64,000 nucleotides of DNA from Siphonodentalium dalli (Eukaryota; Mollusca; Scaphopoda; Gadilida; Siphonodentaliidae). The stretch covers positions 164,108,394 through 164,172,393 of the forward strand of contig CP136069.1 in assembly GCA_032622095.1 (NCBI GenBank), in the 5' to 3' direction. Under the pieces are notes generated by a model. It saw nothing but the letters and a program-made list of their open reading frames with translations, had not been told where the DNA came from and searched no databases. This document shows positions 22,498 through 34,639 of the stretch, piece after piece. Within the stretch, counting starts at the first letter, position 1. The number at the start of each line of letters is the position of its first letter. Position numbers and translations under genes: made by a program.

Positions 22498-22606
22498 CGT
22501 GTCCATTTGACCTAATCCAAAGACATACAAGCAAGATAACCCACGCCCACGTTTCTGTGTGTAAAGTTAGATATTGAAGAGTAACAGAATGATGGGACTT
22601 GGTCGT

Positions 22607-22632
22607 CAACCCAACCCAACCCAACCCAACCG
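22607..22632. repeat. (CCCAA)n microsatellite
   Basis: CAACCCAACCCAACCCAACC, about five 5-bp units. Confidence 0.85.
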
Positions 22633-22701
22633 ATATCCCAAGCTGTCTTGGACAGAGAAGACTTGGTCTGGATTCATAGTGAACAAGCAAATCTTGATAT
22701 A

Positions 22702-22838
22702 TACAATAATGCCCTAAATAATCGACTCCCCGAGTGCTTTCCGATGAATGGCAACAAGCCATATTTCCGACTAAATCCTGAAAAATTACCCATAATTCTG
22801 CTGTGTTTAAGGATTCGATTATTTAGGGCATTACTGTA
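22702..22838. mobile_element. family B MITE (B5), left arm deleted
   Basis: TA-flanked. The short left end (ATAATGCCCTAAATAATCGA) jumps to the right arm (GCTTTCCGATGAATGGC). A right end is present. Confidence 0.85.
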
Positions 22839-23002
22839 GCTCATTCGCAATCTTATTTGGTTGAGTTATTTAGATAGGTAAAGAAAATGATCGATGAAAA
22901 AGCCACTTCGATGTGAGACATCTTCTGCCATTTTCAAGCAAATTATGATGCACATGTAGGTTCCCAGCCTGTTAATTATTGTTATGTCTCTCATGTAGGA
23001 AT

Positions 23003-23034
23003 ACCCTAACGTTAGCCCTAACTCTAACCCTAAT
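23003..23034. repeat. degenerate interstitial telomere-like repeat (CCCTAA)n
   Basis: ACCCTAACGTTAGCCCTAAC then TCTAACCCTAAT: four to five imperfect units of the animal telomere hexamer. It is isolated, so probably a chance or repair-inserted stretch. Confidence 0.6.
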
Positions 23035-23267
23035 ACATTTGGAGAATAGAGGGGGTGTGTGGTTTTGTGTATTCTTTCATGAAGGATATACCTAATTGTC
23101 CAATATGTCAAGTTAAATTGTTGTCTACAAACATACTGTATATCACAGCAGTATAAACATAATGCATGTTATTTTGATGACGGAAGTCAGACAAAGTATC
23201 CATCACATGGGGTGGTTCTCTTGTTTTATTGGACAAGAGCTCAGGAATGAGGCAAATTTGGGAGGTT

Positions 23268-23281
23268 GGGGGGGGGGGGGC
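23268..23281. repeat. poly-G tract
   Basis: A run of about a dozen G, followed by CTTTTTTC. Confidence 0.85.
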
Positions 23282-23299
23282 TTTTTTCATCAGGCATTC

Positions 23300-26215
23300 T
23301 ATAGATTCTTTATAGATTTTTATAAACCAAATTGAAAATTAATCAAAATTTTTAATTCAAATTCATGTAAGGCACATCCCAATTTCGAGTCATTAGATTT
23401 TTATCACTTCTGTTGGCCATATTTATGGTAGAGTGATAGAGCTCTTTGAACTATGTATAAACTCAGCTGGTGATTAATAAAGTAAATTGAAACCTTCAGT
23501 ATATATGTCTGTTTCTCAAAAACTTTCATGACAACTTGTATTATATATATACACTTTCTATGCTAACAAGTCACTTGCTGTGGAGATTACATGTATATCT
23601 AGTCTTTCTATTTCCAAAAATGATGGTATAAATAATCTCCAAAAAAATATGGTATAAAACAGTCACATGCCTTTAAATAATTTCTTCATTTATACATTTA
23701 TGATCATTTCCCTGTGGACATTTTCATGCCGCGAAGTCTACTGCACCTAAATTTCAATAGATGGCCACATATGCTAAAAGGTTTCTTCATTTCCGCCAAG
23801 CATCAAACATAAAAGACTCCATTAGCGCTCTCATGAAGCAGGTTCTCTTTGTTCCACGTAGATGATTCTGAATGAATCCTTGGAGATAACTCAACCGCAG
23901 ATATCAAAGAAGTCATAAGAAATGAAGCGACTTATCATGAAAGACATTCAAGACAGAGCTCGGAGCATATATAAAAAGTCATACCAACCAGTATCACTAA
24001 ATATTAATTTCTTTTTCATCTTGGTAGTTTGCTTTTGAGGAAAAATGGCGTGATTCCAAACTATTATGAAGAAAATATATTGATTTGCGCCCATGTGTTA
24101 TTGAGAGTCAGTTTATGGTATACTTCACTTTTTGTTGATTACACAAGGCCTAAAATAGGACCTATGTTTCCTATAATTGGGCCTATACATGGCTGAATTT
24201 AATATGGGATATACTAGTACCATGCTGTATTTTTGTAAAATAAAAAAAACCTAAGCTTAATATGGTTACATGTTGGGCAATACGCGCTTCCCGAGTTAAA
24301 TTAGCAGGCAAATAAATTACGCCCCTTTGGTATAACCTCTAGAGTGCGCAGTTAATCATTATCGGGTGGTGGGGCCAGATTTTGTTTCCAGATAGGCAGT
24401 GTGACTAGAGTACACGTATACGGCACTTTAGCTGAGCTGCTAAACTGCCGTATATGACACTAAATATTTAGTCAAACTTTAGCCGAACTGGCAAAGTACC
24501 GTATATATACGACACTCCAGCAGTTTGACTATAGAATACCATTTACGCACTGCATTTGATTCGATTGTCACATAAATATACAGACATAACTGTGTTTGGA
24601 GTATTGTGAATTGCGTGCATGGTGTCCTCCTGCATGCATAAATATGTTGGCAGAGGACTTTTTTATGTCGAGTCAATACTGTAGTACATGTGCAGTAGGA
24701 ACTTTATTTTTATTTTGGAAATTGATGATCCTACATGGATTCAAATTGAAGACAGAAAAAAAACCTGACTTATCTAGACTATTATACTCATTATTATTAA
24801 GTATAATGTTCTCTGTTATATACGGTGTTGCATTCTGTGCCCGCATTGAGGTTTTTTTGGTGGTTTGTCTTTGGTGCGTGTTGTCCCGTTCCCATTGCCC
24901 GATCAGAGATTTACAATACCAGGATTCAACAGCAAATGTGCATTAGTGTCGGTGTCTCAAACGTTCATATATAATAGATTACGTACATAGGACCTTCAGT
25001 GTTGTATACATCAGCCTCAATTTAAAAATATTTCACTACATAATATGGGGTCCAGAACTGTAAAAGTTTACTGTTTTGGGACCCCAATTACTGAACATTG
25101 AACATTCCACCGTTCACAAAGAAATTTAACTTCATGGGGCAAAGGAAAACATCTGAACATGCAGGTCTGAAGTCACGAATACCCAAACTATATATATTGT
25201 CAAGTTACGTGACAATATTGGACGCGTTATTCAAGATTATTGCGCAGCCAGTTATTCCATGGTCACTAAAATCAGTCATGAACCAGGTGGTTTCTGTAAC
25301 TGTGGGTGTCTTTGTAATCTTCAGACAAAGCTGGTGAGGAAATTGTGGCTTTTGTCTACATGTCTTATTGGCTGTATATAGCTATAAGCTTGCATTAATT
25401 ATGTCATTAGAAAGCTCATATGCTTATATCAGGTAATTATAAATGAATACTACCGGCGTAAATACTGTTCGTGTTTCTCTGTCGATTTGTTTAAAATGCT
25501 CACTTTATGCTTAATTTGAATGTTTCTAAAAACATGGCAAGAAGTACGTAATTCTCTCAAAATATAATGGTCTTTCTTTTAAATATGCACTCACATTGAT
25601 GGACCCATGTTCAAAGTTACCCCCACGTTTTGCGTAACATTTTTCAAACTGATATGTATCAAATGTATAAAAGTAATGTCATTGCTGAAATATCTTGCAC
25701 CAAATCATAAGCATAAAGCTATGAATTTGATTCATATGTATTGTTTGTGCACGGCCTGTGCATGTGAGTAGAACATGTGTCCGGTTACCTAAAGCATATG
25801 ATAGCTATAATAAGATCCGTAAAATGCTACATACAACAATCACAATAAAACAATTGCAGTCTCGCATAAATATAAATAAAGACTCCTCGGCACTGCCGAA
25901 TTCTGGCCCCACTTAGCAGTGCGTGGCATTACGGTTCGTACCTCTCTTAATACTTATTGAAGAGCTCCTGGAATTTAGCAAACTCGGGAATCCGCTATTG
26001 TCAACCATTAAATTGTGATAGAAAATATATTTTCTCCTGTACATTTATCAGTTTATCATTCATAACATAACACTGCCAATTCAGCATATAATATTAATTC
26101 AAACATATTAGACCAAAAGTAAAAAGAAAATATCTATATATTTCAAAAAATAATTATTTTGGTATGTTTTTACCAAAATATCTATATGTATTGATCATTA
26201 ATTGCAACATACATG
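23300..26215. other. low-copy sequence without a supportable gene
   Basis: The longest frame (24596-24946, 116 codons, non-ATG start) has no recognisable domain. A diverged local duplication occurs at about 24420-24515 (ACGGCACTTTAGCTGAGCTG echoed by TTTAGCCGAACTGGCAAAGT). This is the longest stretch without an identified mobile element. Confidence 0.4.
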
Positions 26216-26221
26216 AACTCT

Positions 26222-26480
26222 TAAAGTGATGTGAAACACTCCGGCAGGGTGATCAAATATAAATGGAGAATAATCTTGTTCAAAGTAGTAATTTTTACAA
26301 ATATTATATCCAAATTGACAACACTCATTGTCATTCTTATATATTAATTAAATGCAGTGACTCTCGATGGCGATATCGTTTTCGTCAGTTTATCGCCGAT
26401 AGATGCGTCCCAAATCGAGTAGTAAATATTTACAATTGAGCGTAGTTCAGACGATGTTTTCTACGGAGTGGTACGGTCAA
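26222..26480. repeat. dispersed repeat of about 260 bp, copy 2 of 2
   Basis: Partner of 20215-20475, with the same four ordered blocks ending at GACGATGTTTTCTACGGAG. Confidence 0.75.
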
Positions 26481-26484
26481 TTTG

Positions 26485-26937
26485 CATCAGATTTCCGGCG
26501 ATGTTAGTAGAATGCTACATTCCTCCAGTTGGCATAGCGCCTAGATACTAACTGATCAGTTTCACGCACCTGAACAAGTGCATAATATGTCTTTAACATA
26601 ACTCTGTGATTGATAGATTGACTATCATGTATAAACATTGTGCCATAGAACATTATTAAAGTAGATGACTACATTGAAGAAAATAATTAGCTGATCATCA
26701 TAGTCTGGTGTACTTCACCAGTATAACTCCAGTAAAATAAAAAGACACTGGAGGATATTGAGGATCATATGTGTCCATTTATAGACAACAATAACAATTG
26801 TGAATAATTAGGGGCATTAGAACATTATTGGTCATGCCTATGTCACATTTCTATACAAGTAGCACAATCACAATGTAATTTTTATATCAGATTAAAACAG
26901 TGTACGGTACATGTATATATACATCTTTAATTCCTCC
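26485..26937. other. low-copy sequence
   Basis: Nothing recognised. Confidence 0.35.
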
Positions 26938-27337
26938 TTAACCCTTTACCCAACAAACCGGCCAAAACCGGCCAAATAAAGCTTCAACAGCCTAAAATAT
27001 CTTCGGTCTGTCTCAATAGAACCATACAAATATGGATATCATTGGAACCGGCTCCTTGACCACATTGTGATAGTTACAGTTATGCCCTGGGCCAATGCAT
27101 TCTCTTATATATGCGAGTCGACCATAGGTCGCCTCGCATATATAAGAGAATGCATTGGCCTAAAAAAAATCATTTTTTAACACTTTTTACCATTTTTTCT
27201 TACATTCTTTAACAATTTTATAATTTTTAATGTGTTAAGCCAATGCATTCTCTTATATATGCGAGGCGACCTATGGTCGACTCGCATATATAAGAGAATG
27301 CATTGGCACAGGGCCCTTCTGTTGGGTAAAGGGTTAA
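26938..27337 (+). mobile_element. family C piggyBac-like MITE (copy C2)
   Basis: Same 400-bp layout as C1 with TTAA on both sides. Very few substitutions relative to C1, suggesting recent spread. Confidence 0.88.
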
Positions 27338-27556
27338 TAGATAATGGAAGCTATAATGATCCATGCTTATGATGTGCACACAAAAATAAAACAAATTAAA
27401 ATGAAGTCCTCCCTCATTGATTCAGAAAAGAAATTGTTGAGACTCAAATATTTTTTTTTTTAGGCCTTACACAAATATTTCAGACACAAGGTGAATTATA
27501 TCATGGCGGAGGAGGGCACAGTGAAGGCTGGAGGCTTATTTCAAATGTATCCAAGC

Positions 27557-27804
27557 TACAGTAATGCTCTAAGTAATTGACTTCTGAACCACAGCATAAT
27601 TATGGGTAACTTTTCAGGATTTAGTCGGAATTATATATGGCTTGATGAATGGCCATATAGCTGTGGTCTCCAACATATTCCCACACCGATCCAAATTAAT
27701 GCCTTTCCGATGAATGGCAACAAGCTATATTTCCGACTAAATCCTGAAAAGTTACCCATAATTCTGCCTCGGTTAAGAAGTTGATTAATTAGAGCATTGC
27801 TGTA
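27557..27804. mobile_element. family B MITE (B6) with foreign insert
   Basis: TA-flanked. The centre carries about 55 bp including TCTCCAACATATTCCCACAC, which also occurs at 30012-30031 next to the poly-C tract, so another repeat fragment sits in the loop. Confidence 0.85.
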
Positions 27805-27949
27805 TAAGAGTCCAATAATTTGAATGTTTCCTCATGTTAGAGTTAATTAACGTGCATATATATATATATGTGTGTACATGGGGGCCATCATTAAAGTTAG
27901 CCTCCCCCATCCAATAATGTGCTTTACACAGTGTATTCCTGGCCTGAAT

Positions 27950-28245
27950 CATACCATGAATCTCTACTCTGGCTACGCACATTATACGGCACATACAGAT
28001 AATACTATGAATCTCTACTCCAGCTATGCCCATACAGATCATATTCCACGATGAATCTCTACTTTGGCTATGCACATACATATCATACTATGAATCTCTA
28101 CTCTGGCTATGCACATACATATCATACTATGAATCTCTACTCTGGCTACGCACATACAGATCGTACTATGAATCTCTACTCTGGCTTTGCCAATACAGCA
28201 GATTAGCCAAGCAGAGTATAGATTCATAGTATGATCTCACTTAAA
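27950..28245. repeat. 39-bp minisatellite, about 6 units, closed by an inverted half-unit
   Basis: ACTATGAATCTCTACTCTGG followed by CTATGCACATACATATCAT repeats with small changes. After 28200 the text AGAGTATAGATTCATAGTAT is the inverted complement of the unit start. A single related unit lies at 44204-44232. Confidence 0.85.
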
Positions 28246-28585
28246 GAGCAGTGGTCCCTGGCATTAGCTCTGTTTATAAGGAAATAGATTGGGAACAGGC
28301 AGCTCAGTATGTATTCTGTTCATACATGACCCAATAACATTTTGATAAGAAAAAAAATAAATTCTGATTACTATTTCTGAATGGTTCTCTGCATTTTTAT
28401 GTGCCTTGAATAGGTCATCCATGGATGGCTGAGTGATATAAATCTAGCTTGTAAGCATACTAAAGCTTGAGTACCTTCATCACCCTATATGTTCCTGTAT
28501 AATAATAATGGTTGACTATTTTGTTATGAACACTGGGACTTGATACTATAAACAATCATTGTTGGTGGTATTTATTGGCAATTAG

Positions 28586-28985
28586 TTAACCCTTTACCCA
28601 ACAGAAGGGCCCTGTGCCAATGCATTCTCTTATATATGCGTGTCGACCATAGGTCGCCTCGCATATATAAGAGAATGCATTGGCTTAACACATTAAAAAT
28701 TATAAAATAGTTAAAGAATGTAAGAAAAAATGGTAAAAAGTGTTAAAAAAAGATTGTTTTTAGGCCAATGCATTCTCTTATATATGCGAGGCGACCTATG
28801 GTCGACTCGCATATATAAGAGAATGCATTGGCACAGGGCATAACTGTAACTATCACAATGTGGTCAAGGAGCCGGTTCCAATGATATCCATATTTGTATG
28901 GTTCTATTGAGACAGACCGAAGGTATTTTAGGCTGTTGAAGCTTTATTTGGCCGGTTTTGGCCGGTTTGTTGGGTAAAGGGTTAA
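28586..28985 (-). mobile_element. family C piggyBac-like MITE (copy C3)
   Basis: Inverse orientation relative to C1, with TTAA on both ends and both internal palindromes intact. Confidence 0.88.
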
Positions 28986-29241
28986 TACCAGACCTAATCA
29001 TCAACATATGTAGGATATGGAATCAACAATTTGCATAAAATTGGATAGGCATCTTTACAAGCTGTAGACATCACCCTTTAATGATATACATCTACAAAGT
29101 ATGTTGACATTAGTGTTCTCTGAACCACACTTGTGTTTGCCAAATGATCTTTATAGCATCAATTTTATGTAAGATTGAAAATTACTATGATATGGACCAT
29201 TTCTTTACTGAATGGTTTCTCCCAAACAGTTCATTCAGTTA

Positions 29242-29300
29242 TACAGTAATGCCCTAAGTAATCGACCTCTTAACCACAGCATTACCAGGGCATTACTGTA
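29242..29300. mobile_element. family B MITE, extreme deletion derivative (B7)
   Basis: 59 bp: TACAGTAATGCCCTAAGTAA to CCACAGC, joined to CCAGGGCATTACTGTA. Only terminal sequence remains. Confidence 0.85.
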
Positions 29301-29366
29301 CATAACACATTGAAATGGTCTATCATTCATCTGGAGGGATGTTCAGAAAATATAAGCAGATGACAG

Positions 29367-29764
29367 TTAACCCTTTACCCAACAGAAGGGCCCTGTGCCA
29401 ATGCATTCTCTTATATATGCGAGTCGACCATAGGTCGCCTCGCATATATAAGAGAATGCATTGGCTTAACACATTAAAAATTATAAAATTGTTAAAGAAT
29501 GTAAGAAAAAATGGTAAAAAGTATTAAAAAAAGATTTTTTAGGCCAATGCATTCTCTTATATATGCGAGGCGACCTATGGTCGACTCGCATATATAAGAG
29601 AATGCATTGGCACAGGGCATAACTGTAACTATCACAATGTGGTCAAGGAGCCGGTTCAAATGATATCCATATTTGTATGGTTCTATTGAGACAGACCGAA
29701 GATATTTTAGGCTGTTGAAACTTTATTTGGCCGGTTTTGGCCGGTTTGTTGGGTAAAGGGTTAA
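29367..29764 (-). mobile_element. family C piggyBac-like MITE (copy C4)
   Basis: Second inverse-orientation copy only about 380 bp from C3, with independent TTAA flanks (ACAGTTAACCC and GGGTTAAACTC). Confidence 0.88.
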
Positions 29765-29929
29765 ACTCATATTACATTTTCATGAGTATTGAGACATAAT
29801 ATATACAATATTTACAATAGAAGAACATTGTTATATACAATAGCTATTATGTACATGTACACAGTGGGAAATGTGCAGATTATAAGTACAGCAAACCTTT
29901 GTTGAACTTATTATCTGAACATTTCCTAA

Positions 29930-30040
29930 GGCAGGGTTTCTGCTATAGGGGCAGCGGATCCCTTTTAGGGTCCTTTCCTCCTCCCCCCCCCCCCCCCCCC
30001 CCCCCCCCCCGTCTCCAACATATTCCCACACCGAACCAAA
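29930..30040. repeat. poly-C tract with adjacent dispersed repeat
   Basis: About 28-30 consecutive C follow GGCAGGGTTTCTGCTATAGG. TCTCCAACATATTCCCACAC follows and also occurs inside B6. Run length is likely to vary between reads. Confidence 0.75.
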
Positions 30041-30255
30041 TTAACCCTTTCAGTGCCAAGGCCGATTTTTGTATCAACCCATATTTCCTAGATAATTTTT
30101 CAAATTTATTGATTATAATAATGTGATACATTGATGGAAAGAGCTCTAAGAGCTCTTTATATCAATATATCACATTATTATAATCAATAAATTTGAAAAA
30201 TGATCAAGGAAATATGGGTTGATACAAAAATCGGACTTGGCACTGAAAGGGTTAA
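30041..30255. mobile_element. family D palindromic MITE (copy 2)
   Basis: TTAACCCTTTCAGTGCCAAG to GCACTGAAAGGGTTAA. Long inverted repeat around AGAGCTCTAAGAGCTCTT. Confidence 0.85.
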
Positions 30256-30256
30256 T

Positions 30257-30540
30257 GCCTACATTACATGTGTATCAGTCACTACATAAAACCAACAGGG
30301 AGTGATAAAGGAATACAATTTTATTTGCCCCTAACATCAAAGAATGCGTTTTCAGAGCTACACACATCCATAATTATATATTGCCTTATTCTGAAAGATA
30401 TCGAAGCGGACACGCTATAAAAAGCTTAGAGCCATGTTGTTGATTCTGCTTGGTTACGTCGCGATTACGTACTAGTATTACGCGTTCTGTTCTATGATTA
30501 TGTAGACGAGGTCCAGAGGTCTATACAATATCAATGTTTA
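30257..30540. other. low-copy sequence
   Basis: Nothing recognised. Confidence 0.35.
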
Positions 30541-30756
30541 TATAGTAATGCCCTAAGTAATCAACTCCATAACCACAGCAGAATTATGGGTAACTTTTCA
30601 GGATTTAGTCGTAAATATGGCTTATTGCCATTCATCAGAAAGCTCTCGGGGAGAGCTTTCCGATGAATGGCAACAAGCCATATTTCCGACTAAATCCTGA
30701 AAAGTTACCCATAATTCTGCTGTGGTTATGGAGTCGATTACTTAGGTATTTCTGTA
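30541..30756. mobile_element. family B foldback MITE (B8)
   Basis: Complete palindrome meeting at GCTCTCGGGGAGAGC. Ends are TATAGTAATGCC and GGTATTTCTGTA. Confidence 0.88.
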
Positions 30757-31126
30757 TGCAGTGCCAAATGACAACACCCTTATATTATTTAACCCTTCAA
30801 ATTGTTGAAAATAAAACTGAATTACGATGCCTTAACTTTATCTACTAATATGTTACTGTAGACATTCACAACTTGGCTTAAATTATCAACTGGTTATTAC
30901 TTCTACTACATAATTTCTAAATATTAATAGATATTCACAGTTTGTTGATGGACTGAGTTTCCCCCCAGTGGCCATGGCTATAGGGGTACCATTCCCCCAA
31001 CCCTAGTGGAAACCCTGTATATGGGAATTACTTATCGATGATTATTTAGTACAGAACGGGTTAATAATAAAGTTGATGACAAACAGATAACGTACTCGAA
31101 GGAGTTGCCCTAAACTGACAATATGG

Positions 31127-31445
31127 AAACCTGCAAATAGTGTGTCTGTCATAAGCAGAATGAGGTCCCCAGAGGGTGAATTTAGTGATGCTATCCCACA
31201 CAGCGGGCTAGCATACCAAATTCACCCTCTGTGGACCTCATTCTGCTTATGCCTCATCTTCTAGGAAGCATCTATACTCTCAAACTACTATTGTTTTAAG
31301 TTACTTTTTCCCTGCTGGGAAGTTTCTATTTCTAGATGCAGAAGACAAAATGCATAATCGGGGTGACTATTGGGTGAACATCTCCATCACATCACAACTT
31401 CAACTGGGAAACTTCAATCTGATCATAGGTCTTCCATAGCAATTG
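31127..31445. mobile_element. family A MITE (A5), right part missing
   Basis: First palindrome (GCAGAATGAGGTCCCCAGAG and its return) and the middle are present. It stops at CCATAGCAATTG, where the second palindrome would start. Confidence 0.8.
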
Positions 31446-31935
31446 TTAAGCACACAAAATATTGAACAAAATATGTATAAATTTTGTAACTTATGTTTGA
31501 AAAGTCCCACAAAAACCAAAAGAACTATATTTCGAAATGGTGTGATTCGGTTCTCCGATTATTTTATCAACACAAAAGTATAAACGCACGTGTACGACAT
31601 TGTCACAACTCGAACGGCAAGTCATACACAAGAGTTCTAATTTGCTGCAATTGTGACGACTACCTTGCAAAAATCATCAACAAAACTACCGCTCTGATTT
31701 TCCATTCTGTCATTATGTTTTAGTGTGGGAATTGTTCTCAAAGCACATAGAAAATTTGACTTTGGAGCGATCTGGTTTCGCCATTTTTGCTGGAAAATCC
31801 TGCGCTAAATATAGAAATACGGACTAGTACCCAGCCGGTTAGCGAGTCAGAAAGGAAGCAGCATGACTGGTGCACTCTGGTAGAGATTGCTAATTTTCTA
31901 GTCACACAACCAGGCCTCTAAATATGGTGCTGGAC

Positions 31936-32214
31936 AGAATGAGGTCCCCCAGAGGGTGAATTTAGTGACACTTCTCCAAATCATCACCAAATTCATCCTT
32001 TGGTGACCTCATTATGCATGGCCTCTGCTATGGAGACTCATTGGGCACATCTATTAAGCATTGCCAATGATTGTCTTCTGCCAATTTGGGGATATAGAGG
32101 AATTATTTAAACTATAAATGAAAAAAGAAACTTTAAAAGAAACTATAAAAAAAACTCGTTAATTTAATAATAAAGATACTTACCAGAGAAGATGACGCCT
32201 AAGCAGAATGAGGT
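31936..32214. mobile_element. family A MITE (A6), rearranged fragment
   Basis: A forward and return palindrome pair (31936-32019), then part of the middle in inverse order and a final AAGCAGAATGAGGT. Outer ends are absent. Confidence 0.65.
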
Positions 32215-32663
32215 ATAAAAATGTGTTTGGAGATTATTAATTTTTGTTAAGTGGTATACAGTAATTTTTGAGTATTTCAGTCATATAAGAATATGATTGG
32301 ATATAAATCAGAAAGTAAATTCTTTTTCGCGTAATTTTACCCAAATCTTCCCTGTAGAAACAAGAGTTCCACATTTGAGAGTGAGAATTTAAAGCACCAT
32401 TTTCAGCCAATTGCTCTACTGTTCCTCAACCAATTTTGTCCGCCATTGCTTATAATAATTATTTAAGGTTGAACATTTTTGCACTCACTTTTATGTGATC
32501 ACAATGGTATTATATGGGTCAGTTCATTGGTTGGAAGCAGAGATACCACATTATAGTACTGGGACATCGCTTAAATTCTCTTTGTACACATGACAGGAGC
32601 AATGCAAACCAATGGCACATCACTGGAGATCCCATCAATACAAATTATTATTAAAACGATATA

Positions 32664-32737
32664 ACTGTGAATGGATTTGATTTCGTCACTGTGAATGGAT
32701 TTGATTTCGTCACTGTGAATGGATTTGATTTAGTCGG
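32664..32737. repeat. 24-bp minisatellite, 3 copies
   Basis: GTGAATGGATTTGATTTCGT plus CACT three times, the last ending TTTAGTCGG. Confidence 0.9.
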
Positions 32738-32837
32738 CATCAATTTTCGTGGATTGTCATTAAAAAGATTTTTCGTCGGGACATGAATGTGTGGATCAAA
32801 TATCATAATTATATGCACTTCGACAGGTCCTACAGTA

Positions 32838-33220
32838 CAGGGACAAGCCTAGGGGGCGACGTGGGCGAAATAGTCGCCCTGTGTGGCCGCAAGTCTCCCT
32901 GAAATGACGTCAGGGAGAAGTGGATGTCTCCCTAAAAAAAAATTAAATAAAATATTTTTAGTTACATTTTTAATCTCCCTGAAGAATTGGTGACTGGATG
33001 ATCTACTGCTCAGCTTAACACTTCCAGTTTATCCTCACCCATGTAGAAAATCTATTGTGGACAATAATAACAGCTAAAACAATCAGATCTAATGAATAGT
33101 TACTAGCGACAAATAGTCGGCCTAACGCTCCACTTCTCCCTGGTAAGCCCTCACTTCTCCTTATTTTTCCAAAAGGGAGAAGTCACTTCTCCCTATATTT
33201 TGACCCTAAGCTGGTCCCTG
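32838..33220. mobile_element. hAT-like MITE with perfect 8-bp target duplication (CTACAGTA)
   Basis: It starts CAGGGACAAGCCTAGG and ends CCTAAGCTGGTCCCTG. CTACAGTA lies at 32830-32837 and 33221-33228. The interior has repeated CTTCTCCCT-type stretches and no coding capacity. An 8-bp duplication with CAGGG ends is the hAT signature. Confidence 0.9.
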
Positions 33221-33349
33221 CTACAGTAGCAGCGTTGTGACATATTTGATAATAATTACCCAAATAGCTACCAGCTTCATTTCAAACATTGACCAGTTAG
33301 TTATTTATTGTTTATGTAGTCTGCACGTGGTGAAACCATTAGCCTTTTG

Positions 33350-33707
33350 TTAACCCTTTACCCAACAAACCGGCCAAAACCGGCCAAATAAAGCTTCAAC
33401 AGCCTAAAATATCTCCTGTCTGTCTCAATAGAACCATACAAATATGGATATCATTGGAACCGGCTCCTTGACCACATTGTGATAGTTACAGTTATGCCCT
33501 GTGCCAATGCATTCTCTTATATATGCGAGTCGACCATAGGTCGGCTCGCATATATAAGAGAATGCATTGGCCTAACAATTAACAATTTTATAATTTTTAA
33601 TGTGTTAAGCCAATGCATTCTCTTATATATGCGAGGCGACCTATGGTCGACTCGCATATATAAGAGAATGCATTGGCACAGGGCCCTTCTGTTGGGTAAA
33701 GGGTTAA
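33350..33707 (+). mobile_element. family C piggyBac-like MITE (C5), spacer deleted
   Basis: TTAA on both sides. The T-rich spacer between the two palindromes is about 40 bp shorter than in C1. Confidence 0.88.
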
Positions 33708-34080
33708 CAGACTAATGCATTGAGCATTTTTCATACAAATTATTATAGAAGGGATCAGATGATCAGCATTCGGTGAATGAATGATATTTTATTTTAAAAG
33801 ATTACATTTCATCTCGTCTCTGGTGTTTTTCCGTATACATTTTATGACATGTTGAAAACAGATGTAATGCCCGATCTTCATTTCCATCTCATATATTTTA
33901 GTATTTGCTCATTTAACTCAAGAGTCAATTAGTTCATTGGATGCTGTTGATTTTTGTTGTTGAGCCAAACAATGAAATCAACCAATAATAGACCACCCAC
34001 AAATTAAAAGGATTTTACAGTATTCCCAACCAATAACTCATTTCTGTCAAATGGACATAAAACATTATCCCTTTCTATAC
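33708..34080. other. low-copy sequence
   Basis: Nothing recognised. Confidence 0.35.
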
Positions 34081-34081
34081 T

Positions 34082-34363
34082 TAGAAATGCCCTAAATAAT
34101 CGACTCCTTAACCACAGCAGAATTATGGGTAATTTCTCAGGATTTAGTCGGAAATATGGCTTGTTGCCATTCATTGGAAAGCTCTCAGTTAATTTTTCAG
34201 GATTTAGTCAGAAATACATTGTATGGCTTGTTGCCGTTCATCGGAAAACTCTCACTGAAAGCTTTCCGATGAATGGCAACAAGCCATATTTCCGACTAAA
34301 TCCTGAAAAATTACCCATAATTCAGCTGTGGTTAAGGAGTCGATTATTTAGCGCATTACTGTA
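34082..34363. mobile_element. family B MITE (B9) with duplicated left arm
   Basis: The block TTTCAGGATTTAGTC...ATGGCTTGTTGCC...GAAAGCTCTC occurs twice before the return arm, giving one right arm against two left arms. Confidence 0.85.
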
Positions 34364-34639
34364 CTCATTGAATAGTTGTTCCCTTAGGAAATGTTCAGAT
34401 AATATATTATTTAAACATTTCCCTCCAATGAATATGAAACTTTCTGCACTTGTATAATCTTTTCATCAGTCTGTTGTCTGCTTATATTTCCTTAACACCC
34501 CTGCGTATGAATAATAGACCATTCCAATCTATATTTTAATAAGGGATGTGAGATTCCATTCAGTATAGAAAGGGTTATAGCACTCAGACAACGATTTGCA
34601 TCATGTTATGAATGCTTGCGTCATTGCAGCTCAACCAAT

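Noticed and set aside
24596-24946. 116-codon open frame with hydrophobic stretches
   Set aside because: Non-ATG start and no family resemblance. Hydrophobic runs arise easily from T-rich sequence.
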